Of a stretch of DNA of 64,000 bases, positions 1 to 8,889 are shown one piece after another. The stretch's first letter is position 1. Each line of letters starts with the position of its first letter. The notes beneath the pieces are model-generated. The model had not been told where the DNA came from and did no database searches. It saw nothing but the letters and a program-made list of their open reading frames with translations. The stretch comes from an uncultured Lachnospiraceae bacterium (GTDB lineage: Bacteria > Bacillota > Clostridia > Lachnospirales > Lachnospiraceae): NCBI GenBank assembly GCA_947630025.1, contig CANRFZ010000003.1, positions 1 to 64,000 of the forward strand, read 5' to 3'. A program made the translations under genes and the position numbers.

Positions 1-17
1 ATATATCTGCAGTTTTC

Positions 18-39
18 AAGGTGCCTCGGTGCCTTTTTT
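18..39 (+). terminator. Intrinsic terminator of an upstream gene
   Basis: A 7-bp stem (AAGGTGC/GTGCCTT, two G-U pairs) with a CTCG loop is followed by six T. It would end a plus-strand gene lying left of the window. No part of that gene's coding sequence is recognised here. Confidence 0.5.
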
Positions 40-137
40 CTTTACCTCAGACTTTCATAAATTACTTGACACTACCTTGGTATTCCAATGTGCTTAAAAT
101 TTTCTTATATAACGCATAACTTGCAAAATTGTGGGAA

Positions 138-863
138 TCATATTACACCTTCACCATCTCTTGTGTAAAAGCGTAAAAATCTTTCCCTGAAAAAGCTCTG
201 TAATCTCTGCTGGCTTGCTAACTGCCTGCTCCTATATGCCTGTTGTGCTAATGCCTTATTTTTCTGCGCTGCCTTAACCTGTTCTTCCAGCAATTCCTCA
301 TATCTCTCACGGCGTTTTTCCCACCATGATTCTTCATCGTCTTTAGCATTGGAAGATGGTGATTTTACAGGTATGCCTTCCCCGTAACATTCTTCAGGCG
401 AAGCGCCTATCACTTGAAATCCTATCATTTTAGAACCCATGATCCCATTGGTGGAATACATTTTTTGTATCATTCCCAGCACAGTATTTTCCCACTCAGA
501 ATCACTTTTCATTCTCTCAAAACATTCTTCCGTAATCGTCAGACTCCCGCCGACACAGGTAGAACGAACCCATCCACTTACAGGCATTTTTGACATTTCA
601 TTCATAAACCACTGTTTGTACTCGTCCATTGTCATTTCATCTTTGGACTTATTGGATATAGTGCTGTCATAAATAAAACCGCTATAATTGGGCGGCTGCG
701 GAACAACCATATCTCCCGCCCATTTTGATGTTCCACTTTTTGCTGCCTGCCGGTTTTCTGCCGCTTTCTCTACTGTACGACTAAAACCTGTTTCTGTCTT
801 CTTGTTGTAATTTACATACTGATATTCAGTTGCTAAAATACTGCCCACATTATTGATACTCAT
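138..863 (-). CDS. Uncharacterised protein, paralogue of the 254-aa protein at 3134-3898
   Basis: 241 aa of unknown function. It shares with the protein at 3134-3898 an MTM-(D/E)-EYK segment, an F-(E/A)-x-MK segment and a GASPEE-x-x-GEG motif, so the two are diverged paralogues; they may belong to a DUF6033-like family, which I cannot confirm. The C-terminal third is charged and probably helical (KRRERYEELLEEQVKAAQKN), suggesting a coiled coil. No signal peptide or membrane segment is seen. Its start overlaps the end of the histidine kinase gene by 14 bp, so it is probably the last gene of the regulator-kinase operon. A role in the signalling pathway is inference from position only. Confidence 0.7.
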   Translation of the reverse strand: MSINNVGSILATEYQYVNYNKKTETGFSRTVEKAAENRQAAKSGTSKWAGDMVVPQPPNYSGFIYDSTISNKSKDEMTMDEYKQWFMNEMSKMPVSGWVRSTCVGGSLTITEECFERMKSDSEWENTVLGMIQKMYSTNGIMGSKMIGFQVIGASPEECYGEGIPVKSPSSNAKDDEESWWEKRRERYEELLEEQVKAAQKNKALAQQAYRSRQLASQQRLQSFFRERFLRFYTRDGEGVI

Positions 864-2274
864 TTCCTGTGCTCCTTTCCTGCAACATCACAGTTACATC
901 AAAATCATTTTTTCTTATGCTGATTTTCAGATCCCCCATATATTTCTCTACTTCCCGCTTCACATTCGACAGGCCGATGCCGTGGAATGCGCCATAATCT
1001 ATAGAAATGTCCTGCCGCTTTGTGGAAATCGGAAGATTTGTTTTCCTGTCAAATTCGATTTCTCCAGCAAAGGAATTTTTTACCTCGATCAGAAAAAATT
1101 TCCGCTTTTGTCTGCCGGATAACAAAATATATCGTTCCTGTCCGCTGATTTTTTCGCAGGCTTCCAGCGCGTTGGAAAGCAGATTGTTCAGGATGATCCC
1201 GATATCGTAAGCGTCGTATTTTCCCGACTGCGGATAGGCAAATTCCGTTTGAAACTTGATGCCCGCCTTTTCCGCCGCCTTTTTCTTATCGTTTATGATG
1301 ACATCCGTAACTGCGTTTCCCGTCTTGACCGTCAATGCAAAAGCATCGATTCCGGCGTCCATTTTCGTGATATATTGCTCCATTTCTGCATATTTTCCGC
1401 TCTCTGCAAGCCCTCTGATATTCGTCAGATGGCCTTTCATTTCATGCCGCAGCCGCTGGATTCCCGTATAAAACCGATCCATTTCCTCCATGCGCTCCTG
1501 CAGCGCACGAAGCTGCTGCTCCTTTACAAAATACGTTTCCTTTTCCTCCCTGAGCGCCGCCATCCGGCAATACGATGCCACGGCAGCGATTATGCCTGCA
1601 TAGAACAGGATAGCGATCAGGGGAACAATCCACAGGAAAGCCGGATGCTGCACATAGAGCTGAAAAACTTCGTTCCCCTGTACGGCAACAAACAATCTGC
1701 CGATCACGTTGGCAAACAAAAGTCCCGCCATGGGAATCAGGCCCAGATAACATACCTCCCTCACATCCGGTTCCAAAGCGCAGTCCGATAATCTCCTCCT
1801 TAAAAAGCGCAGCATAGCTGTAAAAATCAGCACTGTCAGAAGAATGTAAATACTGTAGGCAGCCGCCGTATTGCGAAAAATGATTTCCATCCGCGTCTGC
1901 TTCCATACAAACCCCATAGCCAAAACATGAAACAGGCTTTCCGCCATCAGTCTGCTGATATTTTGGAGACAGAAGAAAAATAGCAGCAGCAGAAAACATA
2001 GCTTCGGATTCATACCCAGATATCCGGATGATGCCGTCAGGATAGCCGCCAGCAAAACCATGCAGAGCCATCTTCCCAGCGGAAAGACCATGCCGGCAAA
2101 AGAAAGCAAAAGGTATGCCGCAGCTACTATGAGAACCTTCTTTTCTATGTTTCGTTTCCGCTCTCTCCCGCGCCTCAGAAACGGATAGAAGAAATATGCC
2201 AGACTCCCCGCATAGACGAAAATTTCCGCCGCGGCGGTTATATTTTGAAATGCCAGAAACTGCGCTTCGCTCAT
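850..2274 (-). CDS. GHKL-family sensor histidine kinase (AgrC/ComD type)
   Basis: 474 aa. Residues 1-235 hold about six hydrophobic membrane segments. A linker coiled coil follows, then the phospho-acceptor region with H277 in RHEMKGH, and a GHKL ATPase domain with an N box (NNLLSNALEACEK) and a G box (HGIGLSNVKREVEKY). Families with this layout usually sense exported peptides and phosphorylate a LytTR regulator. The start codon overlaps the regulator's stop in an ATGA arrangement, implying translational coupling. No peptide precursor or AgrB-like processing protein is visible nearby, so the signal is unknown. Confidence 0.9.
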   Translation of the reverse strand: MSEAQFLAFQNITAAAEIFVYAGSLAYFFYPFLRRGRERKRNIEKKVLIVAAAYLLLSFAGMVFPLGRWLCMVLLAAILTASSGYLGMNPKLCFLLLLFFFCLQNISRLMAESLFHVLAMGFVWKQTRMEIIFRNTAAAYSIYILLTVLIFTAMLRFLRRRLSDCALEPDVREVCYLGLIPMAGLLFANVIGRLFVAVQGNEVFQLYVQHPAFLWIVPLIAILFYAGIIAAVASYCRMAALREEKETYFVKEQQLRALQERMEEMDRFYTGIQRLRHEMKGHLTNIRGLAESGKYAEMEQYITKMDAGIDAFALTVKTGNAVTDVIINDKKKAAEKAGIKFQTEFAYPQSGKYDAYDIGIILNNLLSNALEACEKISGQERYILLSGRQKRKFFLIEVKNSFAGEIEFDRKTNLPISTKRQDISIDYGAFHGIGLSNVKREVEKYMGDLKISIRKNDFDVTVMLQERSTGNEYQ

Positions 2275-3008
2275 AAACCGTCCTCCGCGATGTAGTCCAA
2301 ATACGCTCTCACAAAACCGGCATACTTATATTTTGAGATCAGCAGCTTATCCCCATTCATCATGACCGCTTCCTGCTTGTTATATCCGTCCACATACGAC
2401 AGATTGACCAGATATCCCCGATGGATGCGGTAAAACGTTCCTGCCAATTCCTTTTCCAGTTCTTCCATTTTGGCATAATATCCAAAAGTTCCTTCTTCCG
2501 CATGGATGACCGCTTTGTGGTTCTGGCTCTCCACATAGTAAATATGGCTGACTGGGATTGCCTTACCGGTACTGCCGTGCTGAATGACCAGCTTTTTCTT
2601 CTTACGCTCCCGCTCCTTAGAAATCCGTCTGGCCGCCCTCTGAAAAACATCCGCAAACCTCTTTGTATCGATCGGCTTCAGCAGATATTGAAAAGCGTCC
2701 ACACCAAACGCATCAGCGGCATATTCCCTGTGTCCGGTGACAAAAATGATGACTGGCTGGTTTGCTTTCTTCATCCGCCGGATTTCTCTCGCCAGCCACA
2801 TACCATTCTTTATAGCGCCGCTCCCATCAGCCGATCCGTCCGCCATCTCTATATCCAGAAAAATCAGTTCATGCTTTCTGTCCGCAGAAAGATATTTCTC
2901 CACAGATGCATATTCTGCAATTTCACACTCTATATCCTGTTCTTTCACAAGGGAAACAAGATAAGCGCGAATATTCGCTTCATCATCGCAAATAGCAATC
3001 TGTATCAT
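2271..3008 (-). CDS. LytTR-family response regulator
   Basis: 245 aa. An N-terminal receiver domain has the DD pair at residues 8-9, phospho-acceptor D52 (FLDIEM) and the conserved Lys in YLLKPID. A C-terminal LytTR DNA-binding domain spans about residues 140-240 (YYVESQNHKAVIH, RIHRGYLVNLSYV). It is the first gene of the pair with the downstream kinase and presumably binds direct repeats in target promoters, as AgrA does. The 3009-3133 interval separates it from the paralogue gene upstream. Confidence 0.92.
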   Translation of the reverse strand: MIQIAICDDEANIRAYLVSLVKEQDIECEIAEYASVEKYLSADRKHELIFLDIEMADGSADGSGAIKNGMWLAREIRRMKKANQPVIIFVTGHREYAADAFGVDAFQYLLKPIDTKRFADVFQRAARRISKERERKKKKLVIQHGSTGKAIPVSHIYYVESQNHKAVIHAEEGTFGYYAKMEELEKELAGTFYRIHRGYLVNLSYVDGYNKQEAVMMNGDKLLISKYKYAGFVRAYLDYIAEDGL

Positions 3009-3133
3009 ACTTTCACCTTCTCAAGCAAAAACATGGTCATCTGCATTTAGATAAACACATAATCTTGGCGATACATTGTTATGCTCCTACATATAATCAG
3101 ACGGAATCGTATAGGCATAGCATAAATGATATA

Positions 3134-3898
3134 TTAAAGAGTTCCATTTATAATTGTGAAGCTTGCCTCATAAGAAGCCGCTGCATTTGCAGCCGATGCT
3201 ATAGGAACTGTCTGGTCTGCAGATATATTTCCTGATCCCATCCGCCCACTTTGACCTATCAGTTTTTTCTGCATAATATATTTTTCATAAGCAACTTCTT
3301 CCATAGCCTTCTCCTGCAATCGTTTTTTCTCCTGCTGCTTTTTTTGCTGCTTCTCAAACCGTTTCTGATTTTCAGCTCTGCGTTCCCAAAAACTGTTTTC
3401 TGATTTTCCACTATATAGGCTCTTTCCATTTCCATTTTGATATCCAGCGTACCAGCCCTCACCACGATATTCCTCTGGTGAAGCGCCAATATAATGAACA
3501 GTATAGCCTCCTCCACAAATAGCAGACCATGGATTATTTGTTATAAAATCTTTTCCCAGCCAATCTAAAACCCATTTTTCATATTCCGGATCATTCTTCA
3601 TTGCTTCAAACCCTGCTTCAGAAATATTAATAGCTATCGAATCCATCATATGAGAAGGACTCATTGGCAGTTGAGATATTTTATCATGTATGTATGCCTT
3701 GTATTCCTCCATTGTCATATCCTGTGTAGATACTTTCCCGGTATAAGCCGTCTCTGATGTTTCCTCCACATCGAATGCACTATTCATCTTCTCCAGTATT
3801 GTATCTGCTATGTTTTTATCTGTTCCTTGTTTTGCCCCGCAGCTCTTTGCTAAAACGCTATAACCCCTTGTCATATAATTGATGTTGATTATACTCAT
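3134..3898 (-). CDS. Uncharacterised protein, paralogue of the 241-aa protein at 138-863
   Basis: 254 aa, function unknown. It keeps the core of its paralogue: an MTMEEYK start to the conserved region, a Gly-rich turn and GASPEEYRGEG. The C-terminal region (about residues 170-210) is rich in Lys, Glu and Gln and probably a coiled coil. No secretion signal or membrane segment is seen. It lies immediately upstream of and in the same orientation as the two-component genes, with a 125-bp gap, so the two paralogues bracket the pair. Co-regulation is plausible but not shown. Confidence 0.7.
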   Translation of the reverse strand: MSIININYMTRGYSVLAKSCGAKQGTDKNIADTILEKMNSAFDVEETSETAYTGKVSTQDMTMEEYKAYIHDKISQLPMSPSHMMDSIAINISEAGFEAMKNDPEYEKWVLDWLGKDFITNNPWSAICGGGYTVHYIGASPEEYRGEGWYAGYQNGNGKSLYSGKSENSFWERRAENQKRFEKQQKKQQEKKRLQEKAMEEVAYEKYIMQKKLIGQSGRMGSGNISADQTVPIASAANAAASYEASFTIINGTL

Positions 3899-4067
3899 AT
3901 TGAAATCCTCCTATTATTGCAAGATAGTTTATCAATATCCTATGACTTTGCTTGATATATCGGAAAATTTGGAAAGCATATTGATACCGATAGCGTGAAT
4001 AGTCAGTTTGACACCGTGAATGGAAAAGTTGTTTTCTACCATTTCCTACTATTTCTCTACACGGAAA

Positions 4068-4096
4068 TTGCCTCAACATCAGAGATATGATATAAT
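4068..4096 (+). promoter_or_regulatory. Sigma-A promoter for the 274-aa gene
   Basis: TTGCCT (4068-4073), a 17-bp spacer and a perfect TATAAT (4091-4096). Transcription would begin near 4103, giving a leader of about 175 nt before the ATG at 4279. Confidence 0.55.
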
Positions 4097-4103
4097 AAGA
4101 ATA

Positions 4104-4146
4104 AATTGCTTCGCAATTAACTCTAGAGAATCCCTTCGGGATTCTC
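4104..4146 (+). other. Tandem TTC-loop hairpins in a 5' leader
   Basis: Two perfect hairpins lie back to back just after the predicted start site: AATTGC-TTC-GCAATT (4104-4118) and GAGAATCCC-TTC-GGGATTCTC (4126-4146). Neither is followed by a T-run, so they are not simple terminators. A related TTC-loop hairpin followed by AACT occurs in the atpD-atpC spacer at 38080-38094. The rest of the 3899-4278 gap (380 bp) shows nothing else I can name. Confidence 0.5.
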
Positions 4147-4278
4147 CCAGAATGATTTACGTCACCGGCGCAAGCCCGGCAACCATGAGATACTGCGTAA
4201 CTCTGTGAGCACGGAGTGATCACGAGGGCAGCACGGTTTAGTAAGATACGGCACAATAATATACGGAGGATGATTATT

Positions 4279-5103
4279 ATGGGATTGGATATGATTACGC
4301 TCACCACCGGACTGCAGCCGGAAATCACGGTCAAGAACAGATCCAAAGAGAACTACGCCGACGCGCTGGCAAAGGCCAAGAACGCCTTATATGAGAAAAT
4401 GCACAACATGGTGGACTATTACTGCGAACAGATCAGCCTGCTGGACCGCTCCTCCCTGCAGGACAACCCGGACAGGATGGACGAGCTGACCTTCTGGGGC
4501 GAGCTGCAGCGCTATACTTCCATCAACTTTGAAGAAAAGGAACATCTTTTCCATAAATATTACGGCACGAAAGATTTCGACTGCTACTGCACGCTTGTTG
4601 ACTATGACAAGATGCAGCTTCCTTGGCCGGACGGCTACAAGGAGCCCGGCAGCCGCATCGACGGGCTAGCGCCCATCGGCTTAAATGACAATTATTTCTT
4701 CTACGCGGAGGGCGGCATCCTGTACCGCTTGGACTTCGGCACCTGCGAACACAAGGAGATGCGTATCGAAGACGGCGCGGCCTTTAATAAGAAGATGGAA
4801 AAAGTCTCCAAGCAGAATTATGAGACCGGCAGATTTCTGCCCGGACTGGATCTGGCGCGTGACGCCTTTGAGAAGCTGATCAAAGCAAAGCACGGCGACG
4901 GCTCCATAGACTCGCTCTCCGTCATGGAAATTCTGGATACTTTTGCTTCCATCATGCGTTCCAAACCGGGGCTTCGCGATTATAGCCTGCAGATTCTTCC
5001 TGATGTTGACGATACCACATCCAACTTTCCGCAGCGGTTTGCCCTTTTCAAGAATGACGAGCCGGTCTATCTGGAAGAATTTTTTGACAATATTTATTTC
5101 TAA
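4279..5103 (+). CDS. Uncharacterised protein, 274 aa
   Basis: I do not recognise the family. The ATG at 4279 is chosen because GGAGG lies 9 nt upstream; an in-frame extension back to 4216 lacks a ribosome binding site and would cover the structured leader. The protein looks cytosolic, with acidic and aromatic-rich stretches (FWGELQRYTSINFEEKEHLF, YYGTKDFDCYC) and no signal peptide or membrane segment. The gene is monocistronic and convergent with ddl, whose stop lies 32 bp away. Confidence 0.75.
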   Translation: MGLDMITLTTGLQPEITVKNRSKENYADALAKAKNALYEKMHNMVDYYCEQISLLDRSSLQDNPDRMDELTFWGELQRYTSINFEEKEHLFHKYYGTKDFDCYCTLVDYDKMQLPWPDGYKEPGSRIDGLAPIGLNDNYFFYAEGGILYRLDFGTCEHKEMRIEDGAAFNKKMEKVSKQNYETGRFLPGLDLARDAFEKLIKAKHGDGSIDSLSVMEILDTFASIMRSKPGLRDYSLQILPDVDDTTSNFPQRFALFKNDEPVYLEEFFDNIYF

Positions 5104-5135
5104 ATTTGCAAGGCAGAGGGAGCAAAGCAAAGAAA

Positions 5136-6329
5136 TCACTGCCCCTTGGCCCCTTTGCTTCCTTTTGCCCCGGACAGATTCGCATTCTGCAGAATATTGC
5201 TGTCGAACGACGTCATCATGCTCTTTTCTTCGCGCTCGCGTTTGAGCGCCAGCTTCACCATATCGTCCAAAAGCTCGGCATAGGGCTTGCCCAGCGCTTC
5301 CCAGAGATAGAATGCCAGAGAACCGGGAATCGGATTGATCTCATTGACATACACCTGATCGGTATCCTGATCGATCATAAAATCGATCCGCGACACGCCG
5401 CTGCAGTTCAGCACCCGGAATGTCTTGACCGCCATCCGGCGGATCTCCTCCCGCTTTTCCGGCGTCAGCTCGGCGGGAAGCACCCTTTTGGCGGTGCGCA
5501 TCCCTTCCGACGCGCCTTTGCCGCCCGCCACATATTTGTCCTCATAGCTGAGGATGCCGTCGCTGGAAATGGGTTCCTCACATTCCGACGCAGCCGCCTC
5601 CTCGTAATCGCCCAGCACCGCGCAGTTGATTTCTCTAAGGTTCATGATCGCACGCTCGATCAGCACCCGCGGCCCGAAAGTAAAGGCATACTCCAGCGCT
5701 TCCCGCAGGCCGTCGCGGTCTTTGGCCACTTTAATGCCGACGCTGGAGCCCAGATTCACCGGTTTCACGATTACCGGGTAGGCAATTCTGCCTTCCACTT
5801 TGTCGAGGGTGGCGTTTTCGTCTTTTTCATAGTCCTTCACGGTCATAATGATGCAGTCCAAAACGGGAATCTCGTTATCTTTCAGCACGGCCTTCATCAC
5901 ATATTTGTCCATCGTCACGGCAGACGCCGCTACGTCGCAGCCCGCCAGCGGGATATTGTAGTGCCGCAGGAAGCCCTGCAGGGAACCGTCCTCCACATTG
6001 GCGCCGTGCACCACCGGAAACGCCACATCGATCTGCGCCGCCACGGAACTGCCCAGCTTCTTAGGCGGATACTGGATCAACTGCACGCAGCCCTGCCCGC
6101 ACATCAAAAACACTCTCGTACTTTTCTTCAGCAGTTCCGGAATGTTCCTGTAGTTTGCAATATCCGCGACCGCCTCCCCGGTATAAAATTCATTGTCCTT
6201 CGTGATATAGATGGGAACCAGTTCATACTTCTCCCTGTCAAAAGCGCGATACGCCTGCAGTCCGGAGATAACCGACACCTCATGCTCCACGCTTTTACCG
6301 CCAAAAAACACTCCTACCCGAATTTTCAT
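5136..6329 (-). CDS. ddl: D-alanine--D-alanine ligase
   Basis: 397 aa ATP-grasp enzyme joining two D-alanines with ATP to give the dipeptide at the end of the peptidoglycan stem. The N-terminus has the family GGKS-x-EHEVS motif, the central domain has IVKPVNLGSSVGI, and the C-terminal metal and substrate site is seen in FMIDQDTDQVYVNEINPIPG. It is somewhat longer than typical Ddl proteins because of a basic Gly/Lys tail (GAKGSKGAKG). It is third in a same-strand cassette after the hydrolase and the MurF-like ligase, which uses its product. Confidence 0.92.
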   Translation of the reverse strand: MKIRVGVFFGGKSVEHEVSVISGLQAYRAFDREKYELVPIYITKDNEFYTGEAVADIANYRNIPELLKKSTRVFLMCGQGCVQLIQYPPKKLGSSVAAQIDVAFPVVHGANVEDGSLQGFLRHYNIPLAGCDVAASAVTMDKYVMKAVLKDNEIPVLDCIIMTVKDYEKDENATLDKVEGRIAYPVIVKPVNLGSSVGIKVAKDRDGLREALEYAFTFGPRVLIERAIMNLREINCAVLGDYEEAAASECEEPISSDGILSYEDKYVAGGKGASEGMRTAKRVLPAELTPEKREEIRRMAVKTFRVLNCSGVSRIDFMIDQDTDQVYVNEINPIPGSLAFYLWEALGKPYAELLDDMVKLALKREREEKSMMTSFDSNILQNANLSGAKGSKGAKGQ

Positions 6330-6391
6330 TCTGTCTCTCCATTCGTTCTATTTTATTTCCGCCGGCAGACACGCTGCCCTGAGCCGTTCGC

Positions 6392-7981
6392 CTACGCATA
6401 ATTGTCCGGCAGATCGTTTTCGATCAGGATGACCTTCTGCTTCTCGTCCGGAATCGCCTGTACCATCTGAAAAGCCTCCTGCAAGGTATCGACGACGATC
6501 ATCCGGCTGGCGGCGAATCCGGCTTCTTTCAGACCGTCCTGAATCGGCTCGGTCTGTTCCCTGCCGACCAGCACGGCATAATCGCATTTGTCCGCCGCGT
6601 AGACGCCGACCTCTTTGTTCTCCCGATACTGCGCGTCTCCCAGCTCCACCATGCCGGGCGTCATCAGGATGCGCAGCTCCCGGAACATGGCCAGCGTATC
6701 GAGGGCGGCTTTAAATCCGCTCTTGTTGGAGTTGTAACTGTCGTCCAGTATGATTCTGCCGCCCTGCCGAATAAGCTGCAGCCTGTGCGGTACGCTCTCC
6801 AACTGCTTGACGGGATACCGCAGTTTCTCCATCGGGATTCCCAGCGTATTGGCCACCGCAACGGCGCCGGCAATATTCTGTACGTTGTGATTTCCCACCA
6901 GCCGCGTATGAAATTCATATACACGGTCCTCCGTATCCCGCATCTTAAAAGAAGAACCCTCCGCGGACACCGCGATGTCATACGCCTTATAAGTGATATC
7001 ATCGCCGGACGTTCCGTAACTGACCACCTTCTTATCGGTGGGATGGCGGCGGATATAATCATTATCATAATTCAGGAATATGATGCCGTCCTCCGGCACC
7101 GCGTCCGCCAGTTCAAACTTCGTCTCGATGATACGGTCGATGGTATGAAAACTCTGCAGATGCTGGGGCCCGATGGATGTGATGATTCCATAGCCGGGAT
7201 GCACCAGCTCGCAGATTTCCCGGATGTCTCCCACTTCCCGCGCGCCCATCTCGCAGACAAACACTTCATGAAACGGCTTCATCTGCTCGCGGATCGTCCT
7301 GACGACGCCCAGCGTCGTATTGTAATTGCCCGGCGTGTGCAGCACATTGAACTGCGCCGATAGCAGCGTACTCAGGAAATATTTCACGCTGGTCTTTCCA
7401 TAGCTGCCCGTTACGCCGATAATTTTCAAATCGGGCATCTCCCGCAGAATCCGCGCGGCGTCGTTGATATAATATCTGTCAACCGCCTTTTCCACCGGCC
7501 TGTTTATCAGGTTCGCCAGAAGAACCAGAAACGGATTCAGCACAAACAACACCGACAGGATGACGGCGCAGACACGAACCCTGTAAGCGCCCGCCGGCAG
7601 GGAGAGCAGTAAGCCGATCAGATAGAGCAGCGCCGTCGTTACGAACATCCGCTTCACCCGGTTCGTATACACAAGCGGCTTTTTCGCCGGACGCGCCTTG
7701 TTCACCCATATGGTCAATATATTGAGTATGCACGCCGCCGTCATGCACCCCGCGCCGCCCACCGCGACAGGTACGATACCGACCAGGGCGTACAGGCTCT
7801 TGCCCAGCAGTCTTCCCACATTACCGTGCGACCTCATCCACTCCGCATATTCCCTCGGTTTGTAGGAATTTTGCTGAAACATATGCATGATATAGCGCTC
7901 ATAGCGGAGAAAGCCCGGCACATACAGGACAAACCATATGACTGTCACGAACAGATGATAAGAAAAAATATCCAAATTCAT
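6392..7981 (-). CDS. Membrane-anchored MurF-like Mur ligase
   Basis: 529 aa. The C-terminal 350 residues are a Mur ligase: P-loop GVTGSYGKTSVK, GNYNTTLG, an EMGAREVGDI segment and the C-terminal domain motif DDSYNSN typical of MurF (UDP-MurNAc-tripeptide--D-Ala-D-Ala ligase). Unlike the usual soluble MurF of about 450 aa, the first 160 residues contain about four hydrophobic segments (near 5-24, 60-90, 112-130 and 138-158), so the ligase is predicted to sit on the inner membrane face. It is 15 bp downstream of the hydrolase gene and 62 bp upstream of ddl. Assignment to MurF rather than another Mur-like ligase is inferred from the DDSYNSN motif and from ddl. Confidence 0.85.
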   Translation of the reverse strand: MNLDIFSYHLFVTVIWFVLYVPGFLRYERYIMHMFQQNSYKPREYAEWMRSHGNVGRLLGKSLYALVGIVPVAVGGAGCMTAACILNILTIWVNKARPAKKPLVYTNRVKRMFVTTALLYLIGLLLSLPAGAYRVRVCAVILSVLFVLNPFLVLLANLINRPVEKAVDRYYINDAARILREMPDLKIIGVTGSYGKTSVKYFLSTLLSAQFNVLHTPGNYNTTLGVVRTIREQMKPFHEVFVCEMGAREVGDIREICELVHPGYGIITSIGPQHLQSFHTIDRIIETKFELADAVPEDGIIFLNYDNDYIRRHPTDKKVVSYGTSGDDITYKAYDIAVSAEGSSFKMRDTEDRVYEFHTRLVGNHNVQNIAGAVAVANTLGIPMEKLRYPVKQLESVPHRLQLIRQGGRIILDDSYNSNKSGFKAALDTLAMFRELRILMTPGMVELGDAQYRENKEVGVYAADKCDYAVLVGREQTEPIQDGLKEAGFAASRMIVVDTLQEAFQMVQAIPDEKQKVILIENDLPDNYA

Positions 7982-7996
7982 ATGCGTCCACCATTC

Positions 7997-8773
7997 CTAA
8001 CTGCGCGGCGTCTGCATAAATGCCGTCAGCGCGGCATTCACCCGGTCCGGCTGCTCCGCGAAACAGAAATGCCCCGCGCCTTCGCACATCACCAGCCCCG
8101 CATCATCGATCAGTTCTTCCATCCGTCTGGCGTCCGCAAGCGGCGTGGCCGTGTCCCGGTCTCCCCAGATCAGAAGCGCAGGGCACTTCACCAGATGAAT
8201 CAGCGGTTCCAGATCCTCGTTGACCACCTTCACCAGCGTCGCCCGCATAATCGGCGTCGCGTTGTTATAATCGGCGGAACCGCGCTTCCGTCTCATGTCG
8301 TCCACCGCGTCGGGATAGAGGAACCGGAGAATCCGGGTACTCATGACCGCACGGGCCGCCTTATACATCCGCAGGCTTATTTTCTGCTTTACGCTCTTTT
8401 TCGGCAGAATCCCCGCACTGTCGATCAGCACGGCCTTCTCAATCGTAAAAGGAAGATTTTCTCTGGCATTCAGCTTAAAGAACACCCTGCCGCCAAAGGA
8501 ATGTACCACGATACTGAACCGCGTCAATGCAAAGGTAGCGATAAATTTTAGCACAAAATCCGCATAGTCGTCCACGCTCCACGGTTCCGGAGGCTCCGGC
8601 GTCCTGCCGAAGCCCGGCAGATCCGGTGCGATTACCCTGTGCGTCTGCGCCAAAGTCTGAATGATGCTTCCATACAGAGTCACATTGGCGCCCCAGCCGT
8701 GCAGCAGCAGAATAATATCTCCGTCGCCTTCATCTATATAGTTTACCGCAATCGAGTCAATCTTTTTAACCAC
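7997..8773 (-). CDS. Alpha/beta hydrolase
   Basis: 258 aa. HGWGAN forms the oxyanion region, the nucleophile Ser lies in VVHSFGGR, the acid in WGDRDTATP and the catalytic His in GAGHF. The start is GTG at 8773 with GGAG 5 nt upstream. No signal peptide, so it acts in the cytosol. Its substrate is unknown; being first in a MurF-Ddl cassette suggests a link to cell-wall precursor metabolism, but this is only positional. Confidence 0.9.
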   Translation of the reverse strand: MVKKIDSIAVNYIDEGDGDIILLLHGWGANVTLYGSIIQTLAQTHRVIAPDLPGFGRTPEPPEPWSVDDYADFVLKFIATFALTRFSIVVHSFGGRVFFKLNARENLPFTIEKAVLIDSAGILPKKSVKQKISLRMYKAARAVMSTRILRFLYPDAVDDMRRKRGSADYNNATPIMRATLVKVVNEDLEPLIHLVKCPALLIWGDRDTATPLADARRMEELIDDAGLVMCEGAGHFCFAEQPDRVNAALTAFMQTPRS

Positions 8774-8889
8774 ATTCGCTCCATCCGTCCGGTCAGCCAG
8801 CCGATTACTATCATATAACTATGCCCGCACACAGACAATTATGTTTCTGCCTGTTACTGTGCAAAAAATGCTCTCATGGCGCTTCGCCG

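Noticed and set aside
3858..4346. Minus-strand 162-codon frame across the leader
   Set aside because: Covers the hairpins and promoter of the 274-aa gene, with no SD or homology.
5106..6401. Long plus-strand open frame of 431 codons
   Set aside because: It is antisense to ddl, has no family features and is rich in His/Arg as expected of a shadow frame in GC-biased DNA.
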